From IMG/VR virus record IMGVR_UViG_3300037628_000085, positions 1 to 20,042 of that record: a stretch of DNA of 20,042 nt; one strand, written 5' to 3'. Source of the stretch: a virus. Below are positions 1 to 6,869 of this stretch, piece by piece. The position numbers and the translations under genes were made by a program. Under the pieces are notes generated by a model. That model worked only from the letters and a program-made list of their open reading frames with translations. It ran no database searches and was not told where the DNA came from. The number at the start of each line of letters is the position of its first letter. Position 1 is the stretch's first letter.

Positions 1-1481
1 AACGCTGTAGTTCCTGCTGAGTAAATTGGATAAGTTACACCATCAGCCTTAGCTGTTACTGTACCATCTTCCGCTACAAGAATCTCTAACAATATAGAAA
101 CACCATCAGCAAAATTAACTCCAGTATCAGTATTTACTGTAACTGCTGCTGCAAGTATACCTCTAGTAGTGATAGAATCACCATCAGCTATAGCTCCACC
201 AATTGCAGCCATATTAGCATAATCATCAATATCAGCTTCAGTTGCTATTCTTGGCTTAACACCTATAACAAAATCTACATCTGTAAAATCTGCAGCAACA
301 ACTCTTGCTGTTACAGAGTAATCAGATTTCCCTACTACAAAACCTTGAGTATTTATAGCAAGAATAGAAGGAGCATATTCAGCACCATCAGTTGCAGTTG
401 CATCTTGATCTAAATTCAAACCTGTTGCAGCTAAAGCTGGACCAGTAATTGTTTGTTCATTAATATTAGTATGAACAATTGAACCATAAGGTGTAGCAAA
501 AGTAGTTTCTGCTGCATCTGTAATAACAGGTACAACTCCTAAAGCTCCAGTATAAGTGAAAGGCTTATCAAAGAATTCAACAAGTGATAATTCACTTTCA
601 TTCAATTTAGCAACTTCTTTATGCATCTCTCTTTCAAATTCCTTAGAACCTGCTAAGTTAGCTACAGAAGCACCTTTACCATTATCAACAAATACTACAT
701 ATTCATTTTGGTTATAAGCCATTTGGCCTGTTTGGTTATGTCCTGCTACTAAAGTCAAAGAAGATATTAAGTAAGCATCATAAAATTGTCCAGAGATTGC
801 AAATGATCCATCTGCTGCTACTGGAGCATCTAATACACCTGATACTAATAATTGACTATAAGCTGCTATAATTGGCTCATTAGCAGACATTTTAACACCA
901 TCACCAAAAGAATAAACCGCTTCAGTTGTTAATGTTAAATCTGCAGCAGTCCAACCAATACCATCTTTATCAGTTACCGCTACTACTGTGTTTGCTCCTT
1001 TACGTTGACCTTGACCACCGTTAGAGCTTGCAGGATAATATCCAGCTGCATCAGTAAAAGTAAAACCATTTCCAGATCCTAAAGTTACAGCAGTTGCATT
1101 TACTACATTAGTAAGTTCATTTACTTTAATAATTAAAGCTGCATGAATTGCTTCACGTTGTAATGCTGGAGTATCACCTAAAGTAGCAATTACTGGAGGA
1201 GTTGTATAAGCGATTGTTGTACCACCTGTTTCTCTTCCTTCACGTCTTAACTCTACATCTACAACTTTAAATTTATAGATAGTAGCTGCAGTTGGAGTAT
1301 AACTAGAATCTCCTAGTGTAACAACCTGAACTACTTCAGCCTTATAGTTGATTTGACTAATTCCCGATATCGTATTCGACTCTACCGAACCTAAACCTGT
1401 AACAGTAAGCTTACCATTACTGCGCTGCACATCTGATTTAGAAGATGTTTTCAACAACGCTGATTTTCTCTTTGTTCCCAT
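1..1481 (-). CDS. Large virion structural protein, possibly major tail protein (3' end beyond window)
   Basis: An open frame of 493 codons runs leftward from the ATG at 1481 to the window edge without a stop, so the C-terminus is missing. The protein starts MGTKRKSALLKTSSKSDVQR. It is rich in Ala, Thr, Val and Gly, has almost no Cys, and shows no signal peptide or membrane helix, a composition typical of an abundant beta-rich virion protein. I recognise no family motif. It follows the head-neck genes, where tailed phages usually place the tail tube or sheath gene, so a major tail protein is a reasonable inference; a second capsid or decoration protein is the alternative. The start follows an A-rich leader (AAAACTAAAAAA), nearly the same as the leader of the capsid gene. 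It probably has its own promoter at 1520-1551. Coding potential is certain, function is weak. Confidence 0.75.
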   Translation of the reverse strand, partial: MGTKRKSALLKTSSKSDVQRSNGKLTVTGLGSVESNTISGISQINYKAEVVQVVTLGDSSYTPTAATIYKFKVVDVELRREGRETGGTTIAYTTPPVIATLGDTPALQREAIHAALIIKVNELTNVVNATAVTLGSGNGFTFTDAAGYYPASSNGGQGQRKGANTVVAVTDKDGIGWTAADLTLTTEAVYSFGDGVKMSANEPIIAAYSQLLVSGVLDAPVAADGSFAISGQFYDAYLISSLTLVAGHNQTGQMAYNQNEYVVFVDNGKGASVANLAGSKEFEREMHKEVAKLNESELSLVEFFDKPFTYTGALGVVPVITDAAETTFATPYGSIVHTNINEQTITGPALAATGLNLDQDATATDGAEYAPSILAINTQGFVVGKSDYSVTARVVAADFTDVDFVIGVKPRIATEADIDDYANMAAIGGAIADGDSITTRGILAAAVTVNTDTGVNFADGVSILLEILVAEDGTVTAKADGVTYPIYSAGTTA

Positions 1482-1519
1482 TTTTTTAGTTTTATGGATT
1501 TATAATTATTTAATTACTG

Positions 1520-1551
1520 TAAAGTTAGTACTTTATTTGATATACAAAAAA
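1520..1551 (-). promoter_or_regulatory. Putative Bacteroidota-type promoter for the large structural gene
   Basis: Read leftward, the sequence has a TTTTTTG box (1545-1551), 17 bases, then TAACTTTA (1520-1527). This matches the Bacteroidota promoter form TTTG / TAnnTTTG with one mismatch in the last base. It lies in the 127-base gap between the broken gene and the start at 1481, leaving a leader of about 35-40 bases. The call is by consensus only. Confidence 0.4.
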
Positions 1552-1608
1552 GTTATATTACATTATTTCTTATTGCTATATCGTGTTTCCTTCTGTGATA
1601 TTAAACCT

Positions 1609-1776
1609 TTAAAAATCCTCTTGCCAAAGTAAAGTAGCTAATTGGTCATCATTTGCTGCTGTTACCGCGCATATCGCTGATATAGTATATTTCTTATTAG
1701 GAGTCATAATTAAGCCTAATTCCTTGAAGGGTACAAAAACACCACCTTTACCGTCCTTTTCTTTGTGGGCATGTTC
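1609..1776 (-). pseudogene. C-terminal ORF remnant lacking a start (second half of a broken gene)
   Basis: This frame is open for 55 codons and ends in TAA at 1609-1611, but it starts directly after an in-frame stop (1777-1779) with no good start codon; the first Met is about residue 24. The peptide includes GGVFVPFKELG and TPNKKYTISA, and ends LLWQEDF. It is rich in plausible protein sequence and fills a gap that would otherwise be unusually long for this densely packed module. It lies in a different frame from the 45-codon ORF just upstream (1785-1922), and the two are separated by a run of nine G (minus strand). Either they are the two ends of one gene broken by frameshift, or they are ends of two different genes joined by a deletion. 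I do not recognise the family. Confidence 0.45.
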
Positions 1777-1784
1777 TTAACGTT

Positions 1785-1922
1785 CTATCCGTACCCCCCC
1801 CCATCTATAAAAGACTTCTTATAATGATTGACAGCCTCAACACCCATAATCGTAATAAAGTTTCTTACCTCCCTTACAACTTTGCGTTGTTGCTCTCGTA
1901 TTTTATTTGCCTGTTTTGCCAT
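1785..1922 (-). pseudogene. Truncated head-completion-like protein (HK97 gp10 / virion-morphogenesis type N-terminus)
   Basis: The ATG at 1922 lies 4 bases after the stop of the 90-aa gene. It encodes 45 residues, MAKQANKIREQQRKVVREVR..., then a stretch ending HYKKSFIDGGGYG. The helix followed by a (N/H)-(F/Y)-K-x-S-F motif and Gly-Gly resembles the N-terminus of phage virion-morphogenesis / HK97 gp10-like neck proteins, which normally run to 120-170 residues. The frame dies at TAG 1785-1787 just after nine consecutive G. If the run had eight G, the reading would continue as GGTDRTLRTCPQRKGR, closer to the family's usual continuation, before another stop. It is therefore probably a frameshifted or truncated gene; assembly error is a serious alternative. 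Confidence 0.45.
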
Positions 1923-1926
1923 AAAA

Positions 1927-2199
1927 TCACCTGTTTTTTATAGAGCTTCTTATCTGTCTTTTTGTTGCTTTTTTCCACTCCAACTTCTGGTTAACTTCAA
2001 AAGTGTAGGTCTTATGTTCGTTCATTTCCATAGTTTCGCCATCGGTAAATGTTACCATGATGATGGGCGACTTCGGCACTACTTTAACGTAGGATATTAT
2101 CTTTTCCTCATCAATACCATCTGTATTCTCAACAAACATTATCCTGCCTTGCATTACAGTATTTAGCTCTATTTCACGTGCTATAAAGTCTGCTTTCAT
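1927..2199 (-). CDS. Small protein of the head-neck module, unknown function
   Basis: This 90-aa protein starts MKADFIAREIELNTVMQGRI and has a lysine/arginine-rich C-terminus ending RSSIKNR. The pattern of alternating hydrophobic residues suggests a small beta-rich fold. There is no signal peptide or membrane helix, and I recognise no family. Its start overlaps the stop of the 275-aa gene by four bases (ATGA), so the two are probably translated in a coupled way. Its position between the adaptor group and the presumed tail gene is where head-tail stopper or joining proteins usually sit, but nothing in the sequence itself proves that. Confidence 0.7.
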   Translation of the reverse strand: MKADFIAREIELNTVMQGRIMFVENTDGIDEEKIISYVKVVPKSPIIMVTFTDGETMEMNEHKTYTFEVNQKLEWKKATKRQIRSSIKNR

Positions 2200-3023
2200 T
2201 CCTCTAAGTTTATATATTTACCATGTATTAAAACATCAATAAGAGACTCTTTAAATTCTGTCATATCTTCGTCTGCGTTTTGCATTTCATACCCCTTTGA
2301 GTCTAAACCTGCAAACTCGTAAACAGTCCCAGAAGTGCTTTCGATGTAATCTATAATGCCTGTCTCTGTTCCATAATTTATTCCTTTAATAGCTTGGTCT
2401 CTAAATGCCATATACAAATTTTCCACTGTCACAAAGAAATCTTGCGCGTCTTCTTTGCTTAAATATGTACCTACCTCTACATATAGCCTTAAAGCCTTCG
2501 CCCTTGCTGAACAGGACTCAATATCTAGTACATGATGGTACGCCCACTTATTAACTATTAATATCCTAGCAGACTCAACATCTGCTGCCTGTCCCGTACT
2601 CATTAGGTGGGTAACTTTGTTGACCTCATCTGCTAACTTAGAGATAGATGTCTCCTTTATATTTATACTAATCATGAAATCCCTTTCACTATCGGATAAA
2701 TTAGCCCATGTTTTACTGTCTAAAATTCCATTCTGATAGTCTCTAAACTGGTTGTAGTCGTTTGACTCTCCTACATTAACTGGCATAGGGTAGCCCTCTA
2801 TGGCAATAACCTCTTTTAAGGTTGGAGCGACTTCCGAAAAGTCCCACCCCCAATTCTTTAGCAAGTCGATTGAATCTGCGTTTACACCTAGATAGTCGGC
2901 CACGCTTAATGCGGGTGAATACTCACTGCAAAATGTACTAACTGCAGATGTTTCGTCGGTTGCGTCTTTAAATTCCTCTAAGGCTACTAAACCACCTCCT
3001 TTTTTTATTATTCCTACTATCAT
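2196..3023 (-). CDS. Structural-module protein, unknown function (275 aa)
   Basis: The protein begins MIVGIIKKGGGLVALEEFKD. It is acidic, mainly helical in appearance and soluble, with no membrane segment. A C-terminal region (about residues 165-240) with helices such as RAKALRLYVEVGTYLS and an aromatic-rich stretch looks like a compact domain. No known family is recognised. It overlaps its upstream neighbour (320-aa fibre-like gene) by four bases and its downstream neighbour by four bases, so it is a fixed member of this late operon. A virion or assembly role is likely from context. A distant head-tail connector or fibre-associated chaperone are both possible, and I cannot choose between them. 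Confidence 0.75.
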   Translation of the reverse strand: MIVGIIKKGGGLVALEEFKDATDETSAVSTFCSEYSPALSVADYLGVNADSIDLLKNWGWDFSEVAPTLKEVIAIEGYPMPVNVGESNDYNQFRDYQNGILDSKTWANLSDSERDFMISINIKETSISKLADEVNKVTHLMSTGQAADVESARILIVNKWAYHHVLDIESCSARAKALRLYVEVGTYLSKEDAQDFFVTVENLYMAFRDQAIKGINYGTETGIIDYIESTSGTVYEFAGLDSKGYEMQNADEDMTEFKESLIDVLIHGKYINLEE

Positions 3024-3982
3024 GATAATTCTTGTTTAAAGTACATTGTGCATTCCCCGGGCTTGTCGCTAGCATCCCACTCTATTTCTACATAATCACC
3101 TGCCAAAACGCTTACACTTATTGTTTCAACTCCTGATTTGTTGGCGTTCATTGAACTTAAAACAACCGTAGCCTGAACCACCCCATTAACATGAACCTTC
3201 ATTTGCGTTGAGGTTGTGCCATTTTTAGTTTGATATGCTAAACGTGTTAGTGTGCCTTCTTCTATTATCGGTTGCCTTGTTTTTGTTTTGCTTGTTTCGT
3301 CAGCGTCAGAAGATTTCCCATTGGCAACTAAAAACCGACCTATAGTGTCACTTTTAGCACCAAAAGGACAACAAACGATAACAGGCTTATATCCTACTAA
3401 TGTTGACCCGACCCTTTGTAATAACTCCCCATCGGCAATAGCACCTATTACCAATGATGTTGGCCCACTAGTTTCTGTGATAGCTACTACTTTGGGGTTA
3501 GGATACGTCCCTCCTAAATCACCCCCTGCGCTTCCACCACCTGCCGAAGCGACCCACCAAGCCTCACTCTTTCTTACATACTCCTGACCATCATTAGGAG
3601 CCTCGGGAAAAGACACCTTACCATTATTAGTAACTATATTAGATGATTGTGTTGGAGATATTGTTGTTGTGTTACCCTGCAAAACTTGCCCTGCACTAGT
3701 TCCAAAGTCTTTATTAAATGCTGTATTTTCTGAAAAGTTTGGCTTTGCTCCTATTTCAGCGGAAGTAGGAAACGTCATTATTACATCTGTAGCAGTTCCA
3801 CTAACTCCATTACCTGTTACAGTATTGACCAACCCTCCAGAAACGCTTATTAGCGCATTTGTTTCATCGTACATTTTCAACTTACCATCTAAACTATCAA
3901 CAAAGAGGTCTTCCCTTCCTATTGTTGAACCGCTTAGTGCAGTCGCTTGTGATATTGCTATTTGGCTTAATATACTGCTCAT
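3020..3982 (-). CDS. Fibre-like virion protein with GDLGGTYPNP motif
   Basis: The 320-aa product carries AGGDLGGTYPNPKV at about residues 152-165. GDL(S/G)GTYPNP is a recurring motif of tail fibre and appendage proteins in phages of many hosts. Before it lie low-complexity Ser/Thr/Gly/Asn-rich segments (residues 45-125) and a Gly/Ser hinge (GGGSAGG). After it lies a beta-rich C-terminal domain (about 200-320) that could be a trimeric knob or receptor-binding head. There is no signal peptide. It sits inside the head-neck operon, overlapping both neighbours by four bases, rather than among distal tail genes, so a head fibre or neck whisker is as likely as a tail fibre. The fibre class is fairly secure, its place on the virion is not. 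Confidence 0.7.
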   Translation of the reverse strand: MSSILSQIAISQATALSGSTIGREDLFVDSLDGKLKMYDETNALISVSGGLVNTVTGNGVSGTATDVIMTFPTSAEIGAKPNFSENTAFNKDFGTSAGQVLQGNTTTISPTQSSNIVTNNGKVSFPEAPNDGQEYVRKSEAWWVASAGGGSAGGDLGGTYPNPKVVAITETSGPTSLVIGAIADGELLQRVGSTLVGYKPVIVCCPFGAKSDTIGRFLVANGKSSDADETSKTKTRQPIIEEGTLTRLAYQTKNGTTSTQMKVHVNGVVQATVVLSSMNANKSGVETISVSVLAGDYVEIEWDASDKPGECTMYFKQELS

Positions 3983-4668
3983 AGTCCTATTTTTATAATA
4001 CCATTATTTGTTAAAACCCCATCATTCAGTATAGCCCCACTATGAACAACTAACCTCCCTCCGTTTTCTATTTCAATCCTAGACCCTAAATCCAAAATAA
4101 GGTTACAAGCAATAAAATACTCGTACCTGTCCTCTACTATAATAGAGTCTCCGCTTTGCAAGTGGTATAAAGATCCAGGATTACTGTTAGACTCAAGCCC
4201 TATTATAATTCCCGATACAAACCAAAAGCCATTTAAGTAAACCAAATCAATACTCTCATTCTTTCCTATACTAAAAGAACTATAAAGCACTCCATTGTAT
4301 TTTAACTTTTCATTACCAGTAAAAGTAATTACACCTGTAAACGAACTGTTAATTATATGATATAAAGGTAATAAAAATTTAGATAAAGGAGCTTTTAAGT
4401 TTTTACCTGCCAAATCTAATATATCATCATACTTTAATAAAGTACCATTAGAAACTAAAGACCTGGTTCTGTTTACTGATAAGTTAACCCAATAAGACCT
4501 TTTTGTTGGATTAGCTGTACTGTATGCTTTATCATAAACATAATTATAACCTGTATCATTATCTTCGTATCTATCCCCATCTACTCCCTTGATATTAAGA
4601 GTATTAGGTTCTCCTTCACTTACGTTTAGGTATTTACCAGATTCTAATTTTGTTCTAATTATAGCCAT
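3979..4668 (-). CDS. Putative virion appendage/structural protein with beta-repeat C-terminus
   Basis: The 229-aa protein starts MAIIRTKLESGKYLNVSEGE. Its last 50 residues show short repeated beta turns (LGSRIEIENGGRLVVHSGA, then LNDGVLTNNGIIKIGL), the look of a beta-helix or trimeric fibre shaft. The middle (95-150) is hydrophobic and aromatic and may form a beta sandwich. No family is recognised with certainty. It shares one base with the stop of the adaptor-like gene upstream (TAATG) and overlaps the 320-aa fibre-like gene by four bases. With that neighbour it may form a two-part appendage. Confidence in coding is high, in function low. Confidence 0.65.
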   Translation of the reverse strand: MAIIRTKLESGKYLNVSEGEPNTLNIKGVDGDRYEDNDTGYNYVYDKAYSTANPTKRSYWVNLSVNRTRSLVSNGTLLKYDDILDLAGKNLKAPLSKFLLPLYHIINSSFTGVITFTGNEKLKYNGVLYSSFSIGKNESIDLVYLNGFWFVSGIIIGLESNSNPGSLYHLQSGDSIIVEDRYEYFIACNLILDLGSRIEIENGGRLVVHSGAILNDGVLTNNGIIKIGL

Positions 4669-5459
4669 TAGCTCAATTCATTTTTATTCATTAAGTTTTG
4701 CTCTTTCTGATAATCATCTACCGTTCCTTCCATTATAGCTGCAGCATAAGAATTAATCTCATCCTGTATATGCTCTGGCATATCTGTATTGGTTACATTT
4801 ACTGCATCTATTACAGTTCCATTAACTATATTCAATGGTGCTGTTGCGGTGAAAGTAGAACCTTCTACATAAGTAGTACCATTATATAAAGCTTCATCAT
4901 ATACGTAATACGTTGTACCAGCTACTAAAGTTCCGGAACTATCTATTTTATCTTGATCCGTTCCAATACTTACAGTATCCGGCATCTTAATATAAACAAT
5001 CTCTGATAATGAAAATGTAGACCCTGTTGGTGTATCTATCTCCCAACCTAATCTATTCTCAGTATAATATGTTCGTACAGTAGAAGATCGTTTAAATGGG
5101 TTTCTTTCTATCAAACCCTTCTCATTGAATGTAATAGAACTACAAACATTTGTAATACCATCTACAGTATTCTCCATTGATAACAAATAATAGTAATCGC
5201 TTGGAAATGCTACTATTGCACCTGCAGGAGTTATAGGGGTTGTTGGTTGTACTAAGGTGTATAATTCATTCCTTAGTCTTGTTGTTGATTGAGCAGAATA
5301 CTTACGATCACGTTTAGTATTTTCAGTTCTGTCATCTAATATCTTTTTGATGGCTTCGTTAATAGCAGCATAATAACTATCATCGTGAAATCTAGGAGAT
5401 TTAACTCTATCTATCAATCTGTCTATTGCCAATTTTTGTTCTATTGCGTTGTAAACCAT
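4668..5459 (-). CDS. Putative head-tail adaptor / neck ring protein
   Basis: The 263-aa protein opens with a helical segment (residues 1-48) containing DDSYYAAINEAIKKILDDR. It resembles the start of many phage adaptor proteins, in which a helix with Y-x-x-x-(I/L)-N-x-A-x-(K/R) precedes a beta domain. A middle segment, FPSDYYYLLSMEN, followed by beta strands also fits adaptor and connector folds. The C-terminal tail (226-263) is helical and acidic. It is the third gene after the capsid gene, the usual place for an adaptor. The ATG lies only 4 bases after a TATATTTG box and 18 bases after a terminator stem, so its transcript from that box would be nearly leaderless. An internal Met is far downstream, which supports the start at 5459. 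Confidence 0.55.
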   Translation of the reverse strand: MVYNAIEQKLAIDRLIDRVKSPRFHDDSYYAAINEAIKKILDDRTENTKRDRKYSAQSTTRLRNELYTLVQPTTPITPAGAIVAFPSDYYYLLSMENTVDGITNVCSSITFNEKGLIERNPFKRSSTVRTYYTENRLGWEIDTPTGSTFSLSEIVYIKMPDTVSIGTDQDKIDSSGTLVAGTTYYVYDEALYNGTTYVEGSTFTATAPLNIVNGTVIDAVNVTNTDMPEHIQDEINSYAAAIMEGTVDDYQKEQNLMNKNELS

Positions 5460-5463
5460 AAAA

Positions 5464-5471
5464 CAAATATA
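5464..5471 (-). promoter_or_regulatory. TATATTTG box (possible -7 promoter element) before the adaptor gene
   Basis: Read leftward, TATATTTG directly follows the T-tract of the terminator and lies 4 bases before the ATG at 5459. It matches TAnnTTTG exactly. No clear -33 TTTG is seen at the usual distance, since that position falls inside the terminator stem. If used, it would start transcription at or near the start codon. Confidence 0.3.
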
Positions 5472-5504
5472 AAAAAAAATCGGGAGCTTTTATAACCCCC
5501 GATT
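5471..5504 (-). terminator. Intrinsic terminator after the 403-aa gene
   Basis: Read leftward, AATCGGG (5498-5504) pairs with CCCGATT (5478-5484) around a 13-base loop, and a run of T follows (5471-5477). The stem starts 22 bases after the stop at 5526. The orientation of the T-tract fits the minus-strand genes. It separates the capsid-associated gene from the head-neck operon. Confidence 0.85.
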
Positions 5505-5525
5505 AATTATTAATATTTAAACATC

Positions 5526-6737
5526 CTAACTAGTAGCCTTAGCCTTAGTTCTAATATCTTTAATCTTAGCTAATAAAAGAGTCCTATCAGTTGTTTGCTC
5601 TGCTTGTGCAAATCCTATACCTAATGCATACTTTTGCAAATCAGCTATATTTAATTGAGCAATATTAACTTTCTTAGGTTCAGCTTCCTTAACAGCTTCT
5701 TCTACTTGAACTCCTTTAACTTCTTCCATTTGCTTAGACATAGCATCAAATCTAGCCATCTTTTCATCCATAGCTTTTTCTTTAGCATTCATCCTTTTAA
5801 TCTGTGCAGCTAAATCAGCATCCATAATATAACCTTTGTCTTCTGGAGCTTCTGCTGCTTTTGAAGTTTCTATTTCAATAGCTTCCATTTCAGACTTATC
5901 AGCATGCTTCTTAAAGAAAGTATTTGAAGACTTAGACTCTCTATCAATTTGTTGTAATAGCGTCATGTGCTCAAGTAAATACTTAATAACCATAGATTCA
6001 TTATTACCTAATGGTAAACTATTCTGCCATAAGTATCCAGACTCTACAGTTTTAGTTATCAAACCAGTTGCCAACCCTCTCTTAAATGCTGTAATAACAC
6101 CTTTGTTTGTATTATCATATATCTCTAAGAATCTCTCAGGTTCTTTCTCAGCCTTATTAATTAAGTTAGCTTGTAACATTGCAGGGCTATTATGCTCTAC
6201 TGACATACCTAAATTAATAGACATATCATAAGTTTCGGCACCAGTTAACTTATCAATTATAGCTGCAGCTCTCACCTTAGATTTAGCTACCAAAATAGTT
6301 CTGTTTGCTTCTTTTTCTTCATCAACAACTCTGTATTTAGGCTTACCTCTTTTAAATGGTGATCCTATAACACATTCATGCATTTTAACAACACACCAAA
6401 TCTTTCTTTCCTGAACATTAGATAAATCAAACTGTAACATATCTCCCAATAAAATAGGTTGATACTTAATAATTCCAGTTCGTTCATCAAACTCTCCAGT
6501 AGGAATACCGTATATAATACCAGTATTTCTATCTACTTGTCTTTTGAATGTTGTTTTGGGGGTTTTAATTTGAACGCGACCTATCGCTTCAATAATAATG
6601 ATACCTTCTTGAGCTACCACATCTGGATTATCAAAATTACATATTTTGTTTTCAAATCCATTCTTGTCTTTCATTATGGTATACAAGTCCATACCATTCT
6701 TTGTTTTTGGGATCTTAGTCCCAGTTTCATTTTCCAT
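5526..6737 (-). CDS. Capsid-associated protein of unknown function with SAP/HeH-like C-terminus
   Basis: The 403-aa protein follows the capsid gene as its own transcription unit, with a promoter-like box and leader upstream and a terminator downstream. The N-terminal half (about 30-185) is a mixed beta domain including HECVIGSPFKRGKPKYRV. The region 285-350 is charged and likely coiled coil (MNAKEKAMDEKMARFDAMSK). Residues about 363-400 (IADLQKYALGIGF ... LLLAKIKDI) look like a short helix-extended-helix of the SAP/HeH/LEM kind, often DNA-binding. A protein that binds capsid lattice and DNA, or a head-completion factor, would fit, but I do not recognise the family. Monocistronic expression next to the capsid gene suggests it is needed in high amounts. 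Confidence 0.7.
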   Translation of the reverse strand: MENETGTKIPKTKNGMDLYTIMKDKNGFENKICNFDNPDVVAQEGIIIIEAIGRVQIKTPKTTFKRQVDRNTGIIYGIPTGEFDERTGIIKYQPILLGDMLQFDLSNVQERKIWCVVKMHECVIGSPFKRGKPKYRVVDEEKEANRTILVAKSKVRAAAIIDKLTGAETYDMSINLGMSVEHNSPAMLQANLINKAEKEPERFLEIYDNTNKGVITAFKRGLATGLITKTVESGYLWQNSLPLGNNESMVIKYLLEHMTLLQQIDRESKSSNTFFKKHADKSEMEAIEIETSKAAEAPEDKGYIMDADLAAQIKRMNAKEKAMDEKMARFDAMSKQMEEVKGVQVEEAVKEAEPKKVNIAQLNIADLQKYALGIGFAQAEQTTDRTLLLAKIKDIRTKAKATS

Positions 6738-6766
6738 GATGTTTGTTTTTTATAGATTATTACTAA

Positions 6767-6783
6767 AGGTTGATCGACAACCT
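6767..6783 (-). promoter_or_regulatory. Short hairpin in the 5' leader of the 403-aa gene
   Basis: AGGTTG and CAACCT form a 6-base-pair stem with a 5-base loop, seven bases downstream of the TATATTTG box at 6790-6797 and about 30 bases before the ATG. A hairpin at the very 5' end of an mRNA can protect it from decay; that role is inferred only. Confidence 0.4.
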
Positions 6784-6789
6784 ACTGTG

Positions 6790-6797
6790 CAAATATA
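6790..6797 (-). promoter_or_regulatory. TATATTTG box, putative promoter of the 403-aa gene
   Basis: Read leftward, an exact TAnnTTTG box lies between the capsid-gene terminator and the ATG at 6737, giving a leader of about 45-50 bases. The upstream -33 region is A/T-only without an obvious TTTG, so strength is uncertain. Its position in a gap that must contain a promoter, because a terminator precedes it, supports the call. Confidence 0.5.
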
Positions 6798-6810
6798 GAA
6801 AATTATTTAA

Positions 6811-6845
6811 AATAAAAAAAACCCCTCAAAATTAATTGAGAGGTT
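6811..6845 (-). terminator. Intrinsic terminator after the major capsid gene
   Basis: Read leftward, AACCTCTCAA (6836-6845) pairs with TTGAGGGGTT (6820-6829) around a 6-base loop, followed by a T-rich tract. One pair is a T-G wobble in the leftward RNA but would be a C-A mismatch in the opposite RNA. This shows that the hairpin serves the minus strand. It lies about 25 bases after the capsid stop. Confidence 0.88.
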
Positions 6846-6869
6846 TCTTTATGAATTGGTTATCTACAA

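Noticed and set aside
1828-2166. 112-codon plus-strand frame
   Set aside because: Cys/Phe/Tyr-rich sequence antisense to the 90-aa gene and the broken gene; typical of the antisense frame of AT-rich coding DNA.
3252-3998. Plus-strand frames opposite the 320-aa fibre-like gene
   Set aside because: Both are antisense frames with Pro/Ser/Leu-rich composition, no initiation leader, and full overlap with a better-supported gene.
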